Shown here: positions 33,320 to 44,849 of the stretch, one piece after another
How positions within the stretch are numbered: position 1 is the first letter of the stretch
How the letters are laid out: each line of letters starts with the position of its first letter
NCBI GenBank assembly: GCA_014843695.1
Contig: CM026403.1
Span: 8,447,728-8,511,727 of the forward strand
Origin: Archivesica marissinica
Taxonomy: Eukaryota; Mollusca; Bivalvia; Venerida; Vesicomyidae
Direction of reading: 5' to 3'
Length of the DNA stretch: 64,000 nucleotides
The notes under the pieces: generated by a model
The model's input: the letters and a program-made list of their open reading frames with translations, nothing else
What the model was told of the DNA's origin: nothing
The model's database searches: none
Translations under genes and position numbers: made by a program

Positions 33320-33482
33320 TTACTAGTTTAGTTTAATCATATTTTATTGCATTCTTTATATTCAATGTACAATACAACTCAAATGTACAAACATGTTACG
33401 GATGAATTAAATAAGATATATGGTACAAACATTATCAGTATGTATATATATGGAGAAGCAAAATGGTTGGGCCACAAGTTTT
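33320..33482 (-). mobile_element. Retroelement 3' tail fragment
   Basis: The reverse strand runs from 'acttgtggcccaaccatttt' to 'gcaataaaatatgattaaac'. The same two ends occur in the 94-bp insert at 43789-43882, which has a target duplication. It is therefore the 3' end of a retrotransposed family of unknown identity. Confidence 0.6.
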
Positions 33483-34478
33483 AACAACATTAGTTTCGGC
33501 CCGCCCCAACATAAATGGTTGTAATTAACAAAGAGATTGAATATAGTATAAGAGCATTGTAATTAAGATATTCATTTTTGATTACAATTAAGGGGGATAA
33601 TAATGGATATGAAAAAAGTACCCAAAAAAAAAGAAAAAGAAATTTAAAAAATGTACCATAATAAACTTTAATATTAACGGAAACATTCATCATGTAAAGT
33701 ATGGTATGTCATGTTGGCTACTGCATGTAGACCTACAAGCTATTGCACATTGTATGCAGATAACAGAGAGCAATGAAAGGCCATTTTGCTGAACATTTTG
33801 TTGTTCCATAAACTGGAATTGGCAATTTGAAGATAACATCATCTAGTGGGTGAAGGCAAGTAGCAGGGTTTTCTGTACAGTTTCAGTTAATTTCGTGAAT
33901 ACTGTTTTCACTAAGCTCCCGATATATAATATGTCTATAATAAAACGGAAACGTTTAAAAGGTCAAACTTTTAATAGCAGGACAGGCATTTAATTAAGAG
34001 ATAAGGGGAGATAATTCAGTTTGTACAATACGTATGCTTATTCAAGTTATTGTTCTTGGGTTCTTCAAAGAACCCATTGACCTATATCACTGTATCAATT
34101 TATTTCCTTCAATGCCTTTCGATATATGCCGCTGAGAAGATAGTAGACGGACGGACAAGCAGACGAACGAACGGTTGAAGAAATATTCATACAACAACGA
34201 CAAGACCACGACGATGACAACAATAACAAGGTATACCAATTCGTAGGGATATCTGAATTAATTAACGTGTAATTGATCATTACCTCTTTTATTGGTTTCA
34301 CCAATCTGTAATTTGTAGCTTATATTAAAATGTCACAATGTACAGTACTTAGATTTATTAAGATAATAACCATGGTAGACACTTCAAAATCATTGGTGGT
34401 CCTTTGTTGTTGGTTAGACAATAGGTTAACTAACTACAATAACGTTCTGTGTTTGAGCTCAACTAATTACTCAACTAA
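33483..34478. other. Intergenic sequence
   Basis: No gene is recognised. Short frames (69 and 89 codons) lack motifs. At 33599-33640 an A-rich stretch is present. Confidence 0.45.
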
Positions 34479-34792
34479 CTCAACTCGGAGAGATGCAAAC
34501 CCCTGCGCTGGTATACAGGATAGCACTCGGGGAGATGTAAGCTGCCACGCTGGTATAGAGGATAGCACTCGGAGAGATGCAAAGCCCGTGCTGGTATAGA
34601 GGATAGCACTCGGAGAGATGCAAACCCCCATGCTGGTATAGAGGATAGCACTCGGAGAGATGCAAACCCCTGCGCTGGTATAGATGATAGCACTAGGAGA
34701 AATGCAAACCCCTACGCTGGTATAGAGGATAGCACTAGCAGATATGCATACCCCAGTGCTAGTATAGAGGATTGTACTCGGAGAGATACTCG
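34479..34792. repeat. 42-bp minisatellite
   Basis: About seven copies of gctggtatagaggatagcac, tcggagagatgcaaacccct, gc. One copy is 41 bp. Short reverse-strand frames are repeat artefacts. Confidence 0.92.
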
Positions 34793-35372
34793 GACATGAT
34801 GCAACGTTACTTGGATAATAATACAACATCACTCGGACAATAACGCAACATCACTTGGACAAAAACGCAACATCACTTGAACAAAAACGCAACATCACTT
34901 GGACAATAACGCAACATCACTCGGACAATAACGTAACATCACTCGGACAATAACGCAACATCACTTGGACAATAACGCAACATCACTTGGACAATAACGC
35001 AACATCACTCGGACAATAACGTAACATCACTTGGACAATAATGCAACATCACTTGGACAATAACGCAACATCACTCGGACAATAACGTAACATTACTTGG
35101 ACAATAACGTAACATCACTTGAACAAAAACGTAACATCACTTGGACAAAAACGCAACATCACTTGGACAATAATGCAACATCACTTGGACAATAACGTAA
35201 CATCACTTGGACAATAACGTAACATCACTTGGACAAAAACGTAACATCACTTGGACAATAATGCAACATCACTTGGACAATAACACAACATCACTCGGAC
35301 AATACCGCAACATCACTTGGACAATAATGCAACATCACTTGGACAATAACGCAACATCACTTGGACAATAAT
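34793..35372. repeat. 22-bp minisatellite related to the array at 1125
   Basis: About 26 copies of ataacgcaacatcacttgga plus ca. The first copies (tgatgcaacgttacttggat) bridge to the consensus of the array at 1125-1935, which has the same period, the same 'caacgttactcggaca' core and the same aat spacer. It starts directly after the 42-bp array and ends inside a pseudogene. Confidence 0.95.
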
Positions 35373-36830
35373 TGCTTCGGATATTCCATATAGCTGACAT
35401 ATGAACTTCTCTGGTGATGTCTTCTGTACTTTGGCCCTTCCCCCCAGATAACGCAATTTGCTGTGGTGATGCTGGAAGGCACGCCATGTCGTATTCTTGC
35501 TATGTCCACTGAGTTGAGAAACAATGTCACATCCGGTGATTGCATGAACATCTAGTATAAATTCCTATCTCACACTAATAAATACAAATATCTTTGTCTT
35601 TTATGTCTTTATGTGTGAGGGGTTTCACAAGAGCCATGAACAACGTCTGACCATCAATCTGCACACAACTAGATCCATCAAATGAAATAGTTGGTGTTGT
35701 CAGTATGTCCTTGGTCGATCAATACGTCGGCTAGCAGAGACGTGTTCCGTGAATGCAGGGTACCATTGGTTGTGACGAAAGAGCAGAACAGACATAAGCT
35801 TATGCTGGAGGATGCTGTCTAAGTTGACTTCACGGCCTGCTCTATAAGCCGTTAGGAGTGTTGCAAGATGTTTCTGTCCATCTTTATCGTACTTTGTTTC
35901 ACTTTGACGTCTTGCACAACAGTGTAATGTGAAGCAAGTGTCAGAGCTTTATTCTTGTAAATGGGAGCTTTGAGATCGACATGTTCGTCATTAGTTATCT
36001 GAAGCCAGAGAGATACGTTTCTCAACACACTCACTGCGCTGCTTTTTACCAAGACATTCTGCTCCAAGTATCGACTCCTGGATGGAGACAGTGACCAGAT
36101 CCTTATTGATCATGTTGTGTCGTGTATCAACTTTGTTTTGGAACACTCCATGCTGCTTCAGTGGTTGCCATTCTAGTATCATCTCCACCATCTTTCATCC
36201 TCCTTCCTTTGGTACACTCCATTATTGGTACATTAGACGTCATCATCCACAGACAATGTGTTTAGTGTGCGATGCTATCAGGGTCATGAGACAGAGTCCA
36301 TCGGCTAGGTGAAGAAACTACCTTTGTGATGCAGACTAAGCCCCGCTCTTCTTTCCTGTGGCATTCTACTCTAGTTTGGAGAAACTTGATTGAATCGTCG
36401 ATTTGCATGCTTGATCACAACGATTTCCCTGCTGGAACTCTTACATGATATCTGGAATTTGGCCACGTCATCCAGGCATACCATACCCCATCATGCATAG
36501 TTTGCATGGTCTTATCTGAAGAAGAATGGAAGCATATGTCTGAAAGCATACAGGTGGAGTTCCCATAATCCATGAAGCTGTGTCCTGGTGAAGTAGAGTA
36601 CGATACTGACCATTACCATATAATCTCACCAGAAGTCTGCGTTCATGTCTTCTTCTTTTAGCAGTTTGACAAAATGATGGATGGGCTGGTGGAACCTCTC
36701 GGATGGCAGGGTGACTACCATCTGCGATATAGCTTCAGTGTTTGACAATGGCCTGTGGGAATCCAATTCTGTCCTAGGTTCAACATCCATTCAGAGTCCA
36801 TTCAATTGCGGGAGTAGTAATTGTCACAAT
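35365..36830 (-). pseudogene. Unnamed invertebrate protein family, fragment 1
   Basis: Read on the reverse strand from about 36810: LPSERFHQPIHHFVKLLKEE, LHGLWELHLYAFRHMLPFFF, REIVVIKHANRRFNQVSPN, and at the low-coordinate end HAITGCDIVSQLSGHSK and EKFICQLYG. Frames change often and stops are present. The final blocks match those in the two forward fragments at 37096 and 40080, so all three are one family. I recognise it only as a repeated, uncharacterised type in invertebrate genomes. The 22-bp minisatellite cuts off its C-terminus. Confidence 0.55.
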
Positions 36831-37095
36831 GCCTGCACTATGAGTATATGCGTGTTCGTGCGTGTGTGTGTGTGCGCGCGCGCATGTGCCTTCGTATTTC
36901 ACATTGCATCACATTCTATATACAACTCACACAGGCCAGATTCGTCCATATGGTGGCCAAGAACGCCAAGAGAGGTTCATTCCTATATGCAGTCCTCCAA
37001 TGCAGAGTATTAGGATATCCTTGTATTAGTCAACATACCACTTCAGTTCCACCAACTTCGGATATAGGCCTCGTCAACTGTCAGAAACAAGAGGA

Positions 37096-38340
37096 TTGAT
37101 GTTACGTTTGATCGTTACAGACCGGAGTCGAACAAAGCTGATACGAGGACAAAGTGCAAGAAAGGAAAAGGACCAGTGCGAGTCCGTTCTACTGCCATCT
37201 GACTGGTCCAATTTCATGGTACTCGAAGCATATTTGCATTGTTACTGTCAAACTATCTGATCGATCACATCCCTAGTTGTCAAGCAATGGTTGCTGCTGG
37301 ATGATACTACCGAACACGAGGAAGCTGATACACGTCTAATTGTGCACTGCATTCATGCTCATATGGAGTCAATGGTTGTGCTGGTACGCGATACCGATGA
37401 CCCTTGTGTTGCTGCTCGCTCACTATGACAAATTGCGATGTACGAATCTGCTGATGAAAGCTGGCACATCAACAAATCCAAAATATCTCCCAGTACATGA
37501 TATTCGTACGCTACCCACCGAGCAAGCATCATCAATACTAACGTTTCATGCGATCACTGGATGTGACAGTGTTTCTCAACTCAGTGGACACAGCAAGAAG
37601 ACGGCAGTGCGTGTCCACCAGCACCACCACAGCAAATATGGGGAAGGGCCACATCACAGAAGGCATCACTAAATCTGTAGAGATGTTCACCTGCCAGCTA
37701 TCTGGAGTACCCGAAGCAGACACATCTGACGAGGCATTAGCTAAGCTGTTCTGTATTGGACGAGCACAAGACAGCTCAACCTCCAATACCGGATGCAACA
37801 CGATTTTACATCATGCGAAGCCATTACTAAGCAAGTGCCGGGATACAAGGCCATGTGCCTTCTCCATTTATTCCCACTGTAACAGATATTGGTCGTTGCA
37901 CAGTAACTGTTAGTACCGCAACTTCACTCTCTATGCCACCCATTTCAAAAGCATGCTCAGAGATCATGTCATGTGGATGTACAAAGAGATGCATGAGTTT
38001 TAACGTTTTAAACTTTATTTATTTTACAATGATTGCGAAGCAAGTTTTAACAACTTATATTAATCACTCTCGAAAGCGTAAATGTGGTCATTTGTGCGGG
38101 AGGAAACCGGGTTACCCGGGGAAAACCCACCTGTCCGATCTGGCTACCACCGTACCATCTCACATACTTCCCGGTCCGAGGATCGAACCCGGGATGCATT
38201 GGTGAGAATCGAGCGCGCTAACCACTGCGCTAATCGGACAGCCAAGGGATGCATGAGTAGGTTCTGAGGTTGCAGAAAAATGAGCGTCCCATGTATTGAA
38301 GCTTGCAAATGTCACAAGCATGGCGATGAATGTCGGAACA
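37096..38340 (+). pseudogene. Unnamed invertebrate protein family, fragment 2
   Basis: Recognisable pieces in order: DVTFDRYRPESNKADTRTKC, HEEADTRLIVHC, LLLAHYDK, HAITGCDSVSQLSGHSKKTA, FTCQLSGVPEADTSDEA, then a Cys-rich end (SCGCTKRCMS) interrupted by a SINE at 37999-38247. Frames change at least four times. It is the better-decayed twin of 40080-41285. Confidence 0.6.
37999..38247 (-). mobile_element. Family 1 SINE in a pseudogene
   Basis: Full-length reverse copy. The tRNA head at the right reads 'taaccactgcgctaatcgga' on the + strand. It is flanked by gatgcatgagt at 37988-37998 and 38248-38258. It was present before the 3-kb tandem duplication, since the second copy carries it too (40946-41170). 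Confidence 0.88.
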
Positions 38341-38610
38341 ATCTACCTGATGGCACATGAACTCAGTTACCCCAAGTTGTTTTGCACACAATAGTAATGT
38401 AATGTAACACCATCACTTTAGACATATTTCGGAAATTCGATACATGTGTTATTCGTGTGTTGCCATTTGATATAAGCATGCTCATTTTCATTCTTGTACA
38501 AAGTTGATTAGACAACGACTATGTCACATGGTCCAATGAAAAAGCCACATTTCTCGTTTCTAAATTGTATAGCCGCGACCTACTTATGTAATTGTGTAAG
38601 TCAGATAGAT

Positions 38611-38868
38611 CCGCCTCCGTGGTCGAGTGGTTAAGGTCGTCGACTTGTATACCACTGTAACCTATCATCTCTGATGATCACGGGTTCGAGCCCCGCTCAG
38701 ACCGTGTCTCATTTATATGAACACGTTGGCATTTTCTTACGGAGGTTGGTGCACCAAGTACTGGTTAACCGCTGGATCCTGCACAGGAAAGGTGTTGCTA
38801 GGTAAACTGCCCGTCGCTCAAATGGGAAACCGGTAGCGACGTTAAATAAACTTAAATAAAAAAAAGAT
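38611..38868 (+). mobile_element. Class II tRNA-headed SINE (family 3)
   Basis: The head 'cctccgtggtcgagtggtta' (A box) and 'cacgggttcgagcccc' (B box) are separated by an insert resembling a long variable arm, as in Leu/Ser tRNAs. The body is 'ctggttaaccgctggatcct' and the tail is 'agcgacgttaaataaactta' with an A run. A SINE, not a tRNA gene: the acceptor stem does not pair and a body follows. Confidence 0.8.
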
Positions 38869-39139
38869 AGGTCAACTAATTGGCCCGTCTTAACGAAACA
38901 TACACCTCGCTCGCTGTGTTTATTTATGTTTTTACCATGTTTGGTTCCAAATTTATGACCCAAAATGAATTTGTCAGTTTTCGGAGGCGGCCATTTTAAG
39001 ATTTGTCACGTTAACTGGTTAACCGTTGAAAATACAAAAAAAAACCCTAGATCGATTTAGAACATATAAATACGCATACAATTGTTGTTTGCCAGCCGTA
39101 AACATGAAATGCATCCACCAATAACATGTTCTGAAATTT

Positions 39140-39257
39140 GACCTAGTCTAATAAAACAACATAATTGGAATCTGGAAACTTGCTGCTTAATACAGGTTGG
39201 CTGTTTAATACAGGTTGGCTGTTTAATAGAGGTGACCACAAACACAGATTTGACTAT
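39140..39257. mobile_element. MITE remnant, right half
   Basis: 'aatctggaaacttgctgctt', 'aatacaggttggctg' repeated, and end 'acacagatttgactat' correspond to the right half of the MITE at 4536-4717 with substitutions. Confidence 0.65.
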
Positions 39258-40079
39258 ATGTACATACTACTTATGAAGCGCTCTAGATATTGACACAAGC
39301 ATAACTGACATGATTATGCCTACAGTGTTCATTCATTATTGTCAATATGCACAGTGTTATGTATTCTATTGTTCTAGAGATTGTTCTAGAGATTCATTAA
39401 TTAACGCATACATTTGTACCGTCTCAAACTCAGCTTTCTATTTCTAAACATCGTAGTTGGGTCAATATTTAATTTAGTAAAACTAAGCTCGGTATTTATT
39501 TTTGGTCAATATCTAGCATGGTCAATATCTAGTACACTCATACACAGCTACACTACATCATTCGTGTAACAGCTTCCAATAACGGGTTAAGCGAACACGA
39601 TTATAACACGGTTTACACGTTCATTCAATACAGGAGTCAACAGGAGTCTGATTAAGTTTGTGCAGGTGTTTTTATTCGGTGGAACCTCTCGGATGGCAGG
39701 GTGACTACCATCTGCGATATAGCTTCAGTGTCTGACAATGGCCTGTGGGAATCCAATTCTGCCCTAGGTTCAGCATCCATTAAGAGTCCATTCAATTGCG
39801 GGAGTAGTAATTGCCACAATACCTACACTGTGAGTATATGCGTGTGCGTGCGTGTATGCGCGCGCATGTGCCTTCGAATTTCACTTTGCATCACATTCTA
39901 TGCACAGCTCACACAGGCCAGATTCGTGCATATGGTGGCCAAGAACGCCAAGAAAAATTCATTCCTATATGCATTCCTCCAATGTAGAGTATTAGGATAT
40001 CCTTGTATTAGTCAACATACCACTTCAGTTCCATCAACTTCGGATATAGGCCTCGTCAACTGTTATAAACAAGAGGATT

Positions 40080-41285
40080 GATGTTACGTTTGATCGTTAC
40101 AGACCGGAGTCGAACAAAGCAGAAACGAGGTCAAAGTGCAAGAAAGGAAAAGGACCAGTGCGAGTCAGTTCTGCTGCCTTCTGACTGGTCCAATTTCATG
40201 GTATGTCGAACTATCTGATCGATCACATCCCTAGTTGTCAAGCAATGGTTGCTGCTGGATGATACTACCGAACACGAGGAAGCTGATACACGTCTAATTG
40301 TGCACTGCATTCATGTTCATATGGAGTCAATGGTTGTGTTGGTACGCGATACCGATGCCCTTGTGTTGCTGCTCGCTCACTATGACAAAGTGCGATGTAC
40401 GAATCTACTGATGAAAGCTGGCACATCGACAAATCCAAACTATATCCCAGTACATGATATTCGTCAGCTACCCACCGAGCAAGCATCATCAATACTAACT
40501 GTTCATGCAATCACTGGATGTGACAGTGTTTCTCAACTCAGTGGACACAGCAAGAAGACGGCAGTGCGTGTCTTCCAGCACCACCACAGCAACTATGGGG
40601 AAGGGCCACATCACAGAAGGCATCACTAAATCTGTAGAGAAGTTCACCTGCCAGCTATATGGAGTACCCGAAGCAGACACGTCTGACGAGGCATTAGTTA
40701 AACTGTTCTGTATAGGACGAGCACAAGACATCTCAACCTCCAATACAGGATGCAACACGATTTTACATCATGCGAAGCCATTACTGAGCAAGTGCCGGGA
40801 TACAAGGCCATGTGCCTTCTCCATTTATTCCCACTGTAACAGATATTGGTCGTTGCACAGTACTGCAACTTCACTCTCTATGCCACCCATTTCAAAAGCA
40901 TGCTCAGAGATCATGTCATGTGGATGTACCAAGAGATGCATGAGTTTTATCGTTTTGCGATTGCGAAGCAAGTTTCAACAACTTATATTAATCACCCTCG
41001 AAAGCGTTAATGTGGTCATTTGGGAGGAAACCGGGTTACCCGGGGAAAACCCACCTGTCCGATCTGGCTACCACCGTACCATCTCACATACTTCTCGGTC
41101 CGAGGATCGAACCCGGGATGCATTGGTGAGATGCGAGCGCGCTAACCACTGCGCTAATCGGACAGCCAAGGGGTGCATGAGTAGGTTCTGAGGTTGCAGA
41201 AAAATGAGCGTCCCATGTATTGGAGCTTGCAAATGTCACAAGCATGGCGATGAAAGTCGGAACAATCTACCTGATGGCACATGAA
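40080..41285 (+). pseudogene. Unnamed invertebrate protein family, fragment 3
   Basis: The best-preserved copy. A 126-codon open frame (40249-40629) covers EHEEADTRLIVHC, LVRDTDALVLLLAHYDK, VHDIRQLP and HAITGCDSVSQLSGHSKKTA. The frame then shifts near 40600 to EKFTCQLYGVPEADTSDEAL and again near 40735. A Cys-rich end (CGCTKRCMS ... VPCIGACKCHKHGDE) is split by a SINE. The alternating hydrophobic strand with DTD followed by HAITGCD suggests an enzyme-like fold, but I cannot name the function. Confidence 0.6.
40946..41170 (-). mobile_element. Family 1 SINE (duplicated copy)
   Basis: Counterpart of 37999-38247 within the second tandem copy. It lacks about 20 bp of the tail ('aactttatttattttacaat'). 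Confidence 0.85.
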
Positions 41286-41528
41286 CTCAGTTACCCCAAG
41301 TTGTTTTGCACACAATAGTAATGTAATGTAACACCATCACTTTAGACATATTTCGGAAATTCGATACATGTGTTATTCGTGTGTTGCCATTTGATATAAG
41401 CATGATAAATGTCACTATTGTACAAAGTTGATTAGACAAGACTATGTCACATGGTCCAATGAAAAAGCCACATTTCTCGTTTCTAAATTGTATAGCCGCG
41501 ACCTACTTATGTAATTGTGTAAGTCAGA

Positions 41529-41788
41529 TAGATCCGCCTACGTGGTCGAGTGGTTAAGGTCACTGACTTGTATACCACTGTAACCTATCATCTCTGATGG
41601 TCACGGGTTCGAGCTCCGCTCAGACCGTGTCTCATTTATATGAAAAAGTTGGCAGTTTCTTACGGAGGTTGGTGCACGAAGTACTGGTTAACCGCTGGAT
41701 CCTGCCCAGGAAAGGTGTTGTTAGGTAATATGCCCGTCGCTCAAATGGGGAACCGGTAGCGACGTTAAATAAACTTAAATTAAAAAAG
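41529..41788 (+). mobile_element. Family 3 SINE (duplicated copy)
   Basis: Counterpart of 38611-38868, with B box 'cacgggttcgagctcc' and the same body and A-rich tail. Confidence 0.8.
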
Positions 41789-42059
41789 ATAGGTTAACTA
41801 ATTGGCCCGTCTTAACTAAATATACACCTCGCTCGCTGTGTTTATTTATGTTCTTACCATGTTTGGTTCCAAAGTTATGACCCAAAATGAATTTGTCAGT
41901 TTTCGGTGGCGGCCATTTTAAGATGTGTCACGTTAACTGGTTAACCGTTGAAAATACAAAAAAAAAACCTAGATCGATTAGAACATATAAATACGCATAC
42001 AATTGTTGTTTGCCAGCCGTAAACATGAAATGCATCCACCAATAACATGTTCTGAAATT

Positions 42060-42312
42060 TGACCTTGTCTAATAAAACAACATAATTGGAATCTGGAAAC
42101 TTGCTGCTTATTACAGGTTTGCTGCTTAATACAGGCTGGCTGTTTAATACAGGCTGTTTAATACAGGTTGGCTGTTTAATACAGGCTGGCTGTTTAATAC
42201 AGGCTGTTTAATACAGGTTGGCTGTTTAATACAGGCTGGCTGTTTAATACAGGCTGTTTAATACAGGTTGGCTGTTTAATAGAGGTGACCACAAACACAG
42301 ATTTGACTGTAT
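42060..42312. mobile_element. MITE remnant with internal tandem expansion
   Basis: Same right-half sequence as 39140-39257, but the 'ggctgtttaatacagg' part has expanded into about eight alternating long and short units (42115-42280). It ends 'acacagatttgactgta'. Confidence 0.7.
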
Positions 42313-42599
42313 GTACATACTACTTATGAAGCGTTCTAGATATTGACACAAGCATAACTGACATGATTATGCCCACAGTGTTCATTCATTATTGTCAATA
42401 TGCCCAGTGATATGTTATCTGTTATGTATTATATTGTTCTAGAGATTCATTAATTAACACATACATGTGTACCTTCTTAAAGCTCGGCTTTCTATTTCTA
42501 AACATCGTAGTTGGGTCAATATTTAATTTAGTAAAACGAAGCTCAGTATTTATTTTTGGTCAATATATAGCATGGTCAATATCTAGCACACTCGTACAT

Positions 42600-42960
42600 A
42601 GCTACACTACATCGTTCGTGTAACAGCTTCCAATAACACGATTATAACACGGTTTACACACTCATTCAATACAGGAGTCAACAGGGGTCGGATTAAGTTT
42701 GTGCAGGTGTTTTTATTCGGCTAACTTCATACTTTGGGATACTAGTTATATAAGACGGTAAATGACTTTACGATTGTTGTTATGTCTTCACATGACGCTA
42801 ATCTTCACTTAGTTTATTCACATTTAGTGTAGCTCGATTTATCTGTACAAGTTACAACGCTTGGTTATAATGTGTAGCTCGAGTTATCTGTACTATACCA
42901 TTAGCATTTTCTATTGCAATCAAATGAGCGACGCCTCCTGAAGAGATCCGTCATTTTAGA
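42600..42960. other. Left part of segmental duplication B
   Basis: Matches 2310-2600 ('gtgtaacagcttcca', 'ggctaacttcatactttggg', 'cttcacttagtttattcaca'). This places the left border of the duplicated sulfotransferase block at or before this point. No gene is seen. Confidence 0.65.
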
Positions 42961-42974
42961 TTAGTTTATGCTAA

Positions 42975-43195
42975 TTTATTTTTGCTCGATTGCGAAACAA
43001 GTTCTTACAACTTATATTAATCACTCTCGAGACCTCATTCGTGATGGAATCCATCGCCACGAGGGAGAGAGAAGAGGCAATGTGGAATTTAAATGCCTTG
43101 CCTAAGGGCACAATCGTAAGGGCTCCAGCGGGGCTCTAACTCTGGACCTTTCGCACCTGGAGCGAACGCTCTACCACGGCGCTATCACTACTTCC
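42975..43195 (-). mobile_element. tRNA-derived SINE
   Basis: Reverse-strand homologue of 655-892 with the complete head. The complement reads gatagcgccgtggtagagcg then 'gttagagccccgctggagcc'. The tail 'gattgcgaaacaagttctta' is shared with family 1. Confidence 0.75.
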
Positions 43196-43310
43196 ACATG
43201 TTAGATGTGTTTGGAGGATAGTACAATGATACATATACCTTATTGAAAACCACAATGGAGATTTGGGGAATCTTTTCATTTTCGACGTGTCGCCGTTTTC
43301 TCGCCCCAAA

Positions 43311-43500
43311 ATTTTATAATAACACTAAAACAGTGTAAAGCTATTTCGTCCTGACAACTAAAGAACGACAGAATTGAAAGTACATGTTCACCAATGTTTC
43401 TATATGTCGTCTTTTCGTAATTTCAGTATTTCGCACCCGCATAATGGAATTTGTTAATTTGTCGTTGGGGACGTGTTCCATTACTAGTTTGAATGCACAT
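43311..43500. other. Non-coding block conserved with locus A
   Basis: Matches 3840-4030 closely ('cctgacaactaaagaacgac', 'gtatttcgcacccgcataat'). The conserved block is broken after 'gaatgcaca' by the following microsatellite and SINE. Confidence 0.65.
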
Positions 43501-43504
43501 TTTG

Positions 43505-43518
43505 TGTGTGAGTGTGTG

Positions 43519-43571
<53 letters not shown>

Positions 43572-43662
43572 GCGACCCCTGAAGAGATTAGTCATTTTAG
43601 AATTGTTTTCGTGCGTGCGTGCGCGACTCCTGAAGAGATTAGTCATTTTAGAATTGTTTTCG

Positions 43663-43715
<53 letters not shown>

Positions 43716-43720
43716 AACTC
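43505..43720. repeat. (TG)n/(TGCG)n microsatellite with duplicated SINE ends
   Basis: TG and TGCG runs are interrupted twice by about 40 bp of the family 2 SINE end (ctgaagagattagtcatttt), each restarting a TGCG run. The structure looks like replication slippage that copied the SINE border together with the microsatellite. Open frames of Cys/Val/Arg repeats are artefacts. Confidence 0.9.
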
Positions 43721-44060
43721 CTGAAGAGATTAGTCATTTTAGATTTTTGGAGGATAGTGCAATGATACAGACAGAGACCCGTAACAGAACTTGTGGCCCA
43801 ACCCATTTGCTTTTGCTCTTATTATATATGTCTCTGAATTTATTATGTACATGTATATAGCAATAAAATATGATTAAACTAAACCCGTAACAGAGTCTCC
43901 TCTGGTTCTTTTACGTACACGGTGTAAAGCACCGACACGAGACCTCGGTTTAAAGTCTCATCTGAAAGACTGTTAATTTTTATTAGGGTCAGACGGGGGA
44001 TCGAACGTGCGATCCCTGGATTACCAGTCCAGCGTGTTACCACTGGACTACAGATCCGTA
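43714..44060 (-). mobile_element. Family 2 SINE with a nested insert
   Basis: Reverse-strand tRNA-Thr SINE (head at 44060). It is interrupted at 43789-43882 by a 94-bp retroelement tail. Confidence 0.85.
43789..43882 (+). mobile_element. Retroelement 3' tail with 12-bp target duplication
   Basis: The insert runs from 'acttgtggcccaaccc' to 'aataaaatatgattaaacta' and is flanked by acccgtaacaga at 43777-43788 and 43883-43894. It is the same family as 33320-33482. Confidence 0.85.
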
Positions 44061-44236
44061 TGTGCACATTTTTATGTCAAGTAGACAGCGATATATTTAA
44101 ATCCAAAGTATCCCAGAAGGCCCCAGAATATTTATAGTCCTAAATCAATTATGAATATGAATTGCGACAATGTCACAGAATTTAGAAAATTGTGTATGTA
44201 CTTGAACTATTTATTGAAAATAAGTAAATATGTAAT

Positions 44237-44688
44237 TACAGTAAAACCTATTTTAGTGGTCTCCTGTATTAAGCAGCCAATCTGTAAGGCTGTCCGATTA
44301 GCGCAGTGGTTAGCGCCCTCACTTCTCACCAATGCGACCCGGGTTCGATCCTCGGACAGGGAAGTATGTGAGATGGTACGATGGTCGCCAGATCGGACAT
44401 GTGGGTTTTCTCCGTGTGCTCCGGTGTCCTTCCACACGAATGACCACATTTACGCTTTCATCCGAGCCAACGAGAGTGATTAATATAAGTTGTTAAAACT
44501 TGCTTCGCAATCGTTGTAAAATAAAGTATAAAACAAAAAAAAGCAGCCAACCTGTATTAAGTAGCCAGTTAGCAGATTCCCAATATGTTGTTTTATTATA
44601 CATTTGATCTTTATTAAGAAGCCACCTGTGCTATGCAGCCACTTTCTGTGATTCCCTTGGCTGGCTGCTTAAGACAGGTTTGACTGTA
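44237..44688. mobile_element. TA-flanked MITE split by a SINE
   Basis: Left TA-cagtaaaacctattt and right gacaggtttgactg-TA. The interior matches the inverted orientation of the 4536 element. A SINE occupies 44287-44540. It occupies the same position relative to gene B as 4536-4717 does to gene A, so the MITE predates the duplication. Confidence 0.75.
44287..44540 (+). mobile_element. Full-length family 1 SINE nested in MITE
   Basis: Head ggctgtccgattagcgcagt to an A-rich tail, flanked by aagcagccaatctgta (44271-44286) and aagcagccaacctgta (44541-44556), a 16-bp target duplication with one change. Absent from the MITE of locus A. Confidence 0.9.
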
Positions 44689-44849
44689 TACATTGGAATG
44701 TTGATTATATGTAACATTTATAGACTTCTATGAACTTGTAATTACAATGTTAGGGTACTCTCCTGCATGATTCCTTATGTCATTGCTTAGTGTGCTATGA
44801 AATGAGCCTCATACGTATTTCATATGTTTTGTAACCTCATGTTGTCATG

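Larger units (their letters stand above)
36688..39679. repeat. Tandem duplication, first copy (2,992 bp)
   Basis: Begins ggtggaacctctcggatggc and matches 39680-42720 along its whole length at a constant offset of about 2,990 bp until indels accumulate. It contains the forward pseudogene fragment, a reverse family 1 SINE, a family 3 SINE and a MITE remnant. The left border lies inside the reverse-strand pseudogene fragment. Confidence 0.9.
39680..42720. repeat. Tandem duplication, second copy (3,041 bp)
   Basis: Second copy of 36688-39679. It ends at 'gtgcaggtgtttttattcgg' (42720), which continues into sequence shared with 2452 onward. Differences are mostly point changes plus extra units in the MITE remnant near 42100-42280. 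Confidence 0.9.

Noticed and set aside
36681..37099. Forward frames of 92-126 codons, repeated at 39701
   Set aside because: Part is antisense to a pseudogene fragment and part is a CG/TG-rich run. The copy in the tandem duplicate is not better preserved in this frame.
38611..38700. Leucine or serine tRNA gene
   Set aside because: Same reasoning: class II tRNA-like head of a SINE with body and A-rich tail, present in multiple copies.
43384..43860. 158-codon Cys/Val/Arg-rich frame
   Set aside because: Translation of a (TGCG)n microsatellite and SINE ends.
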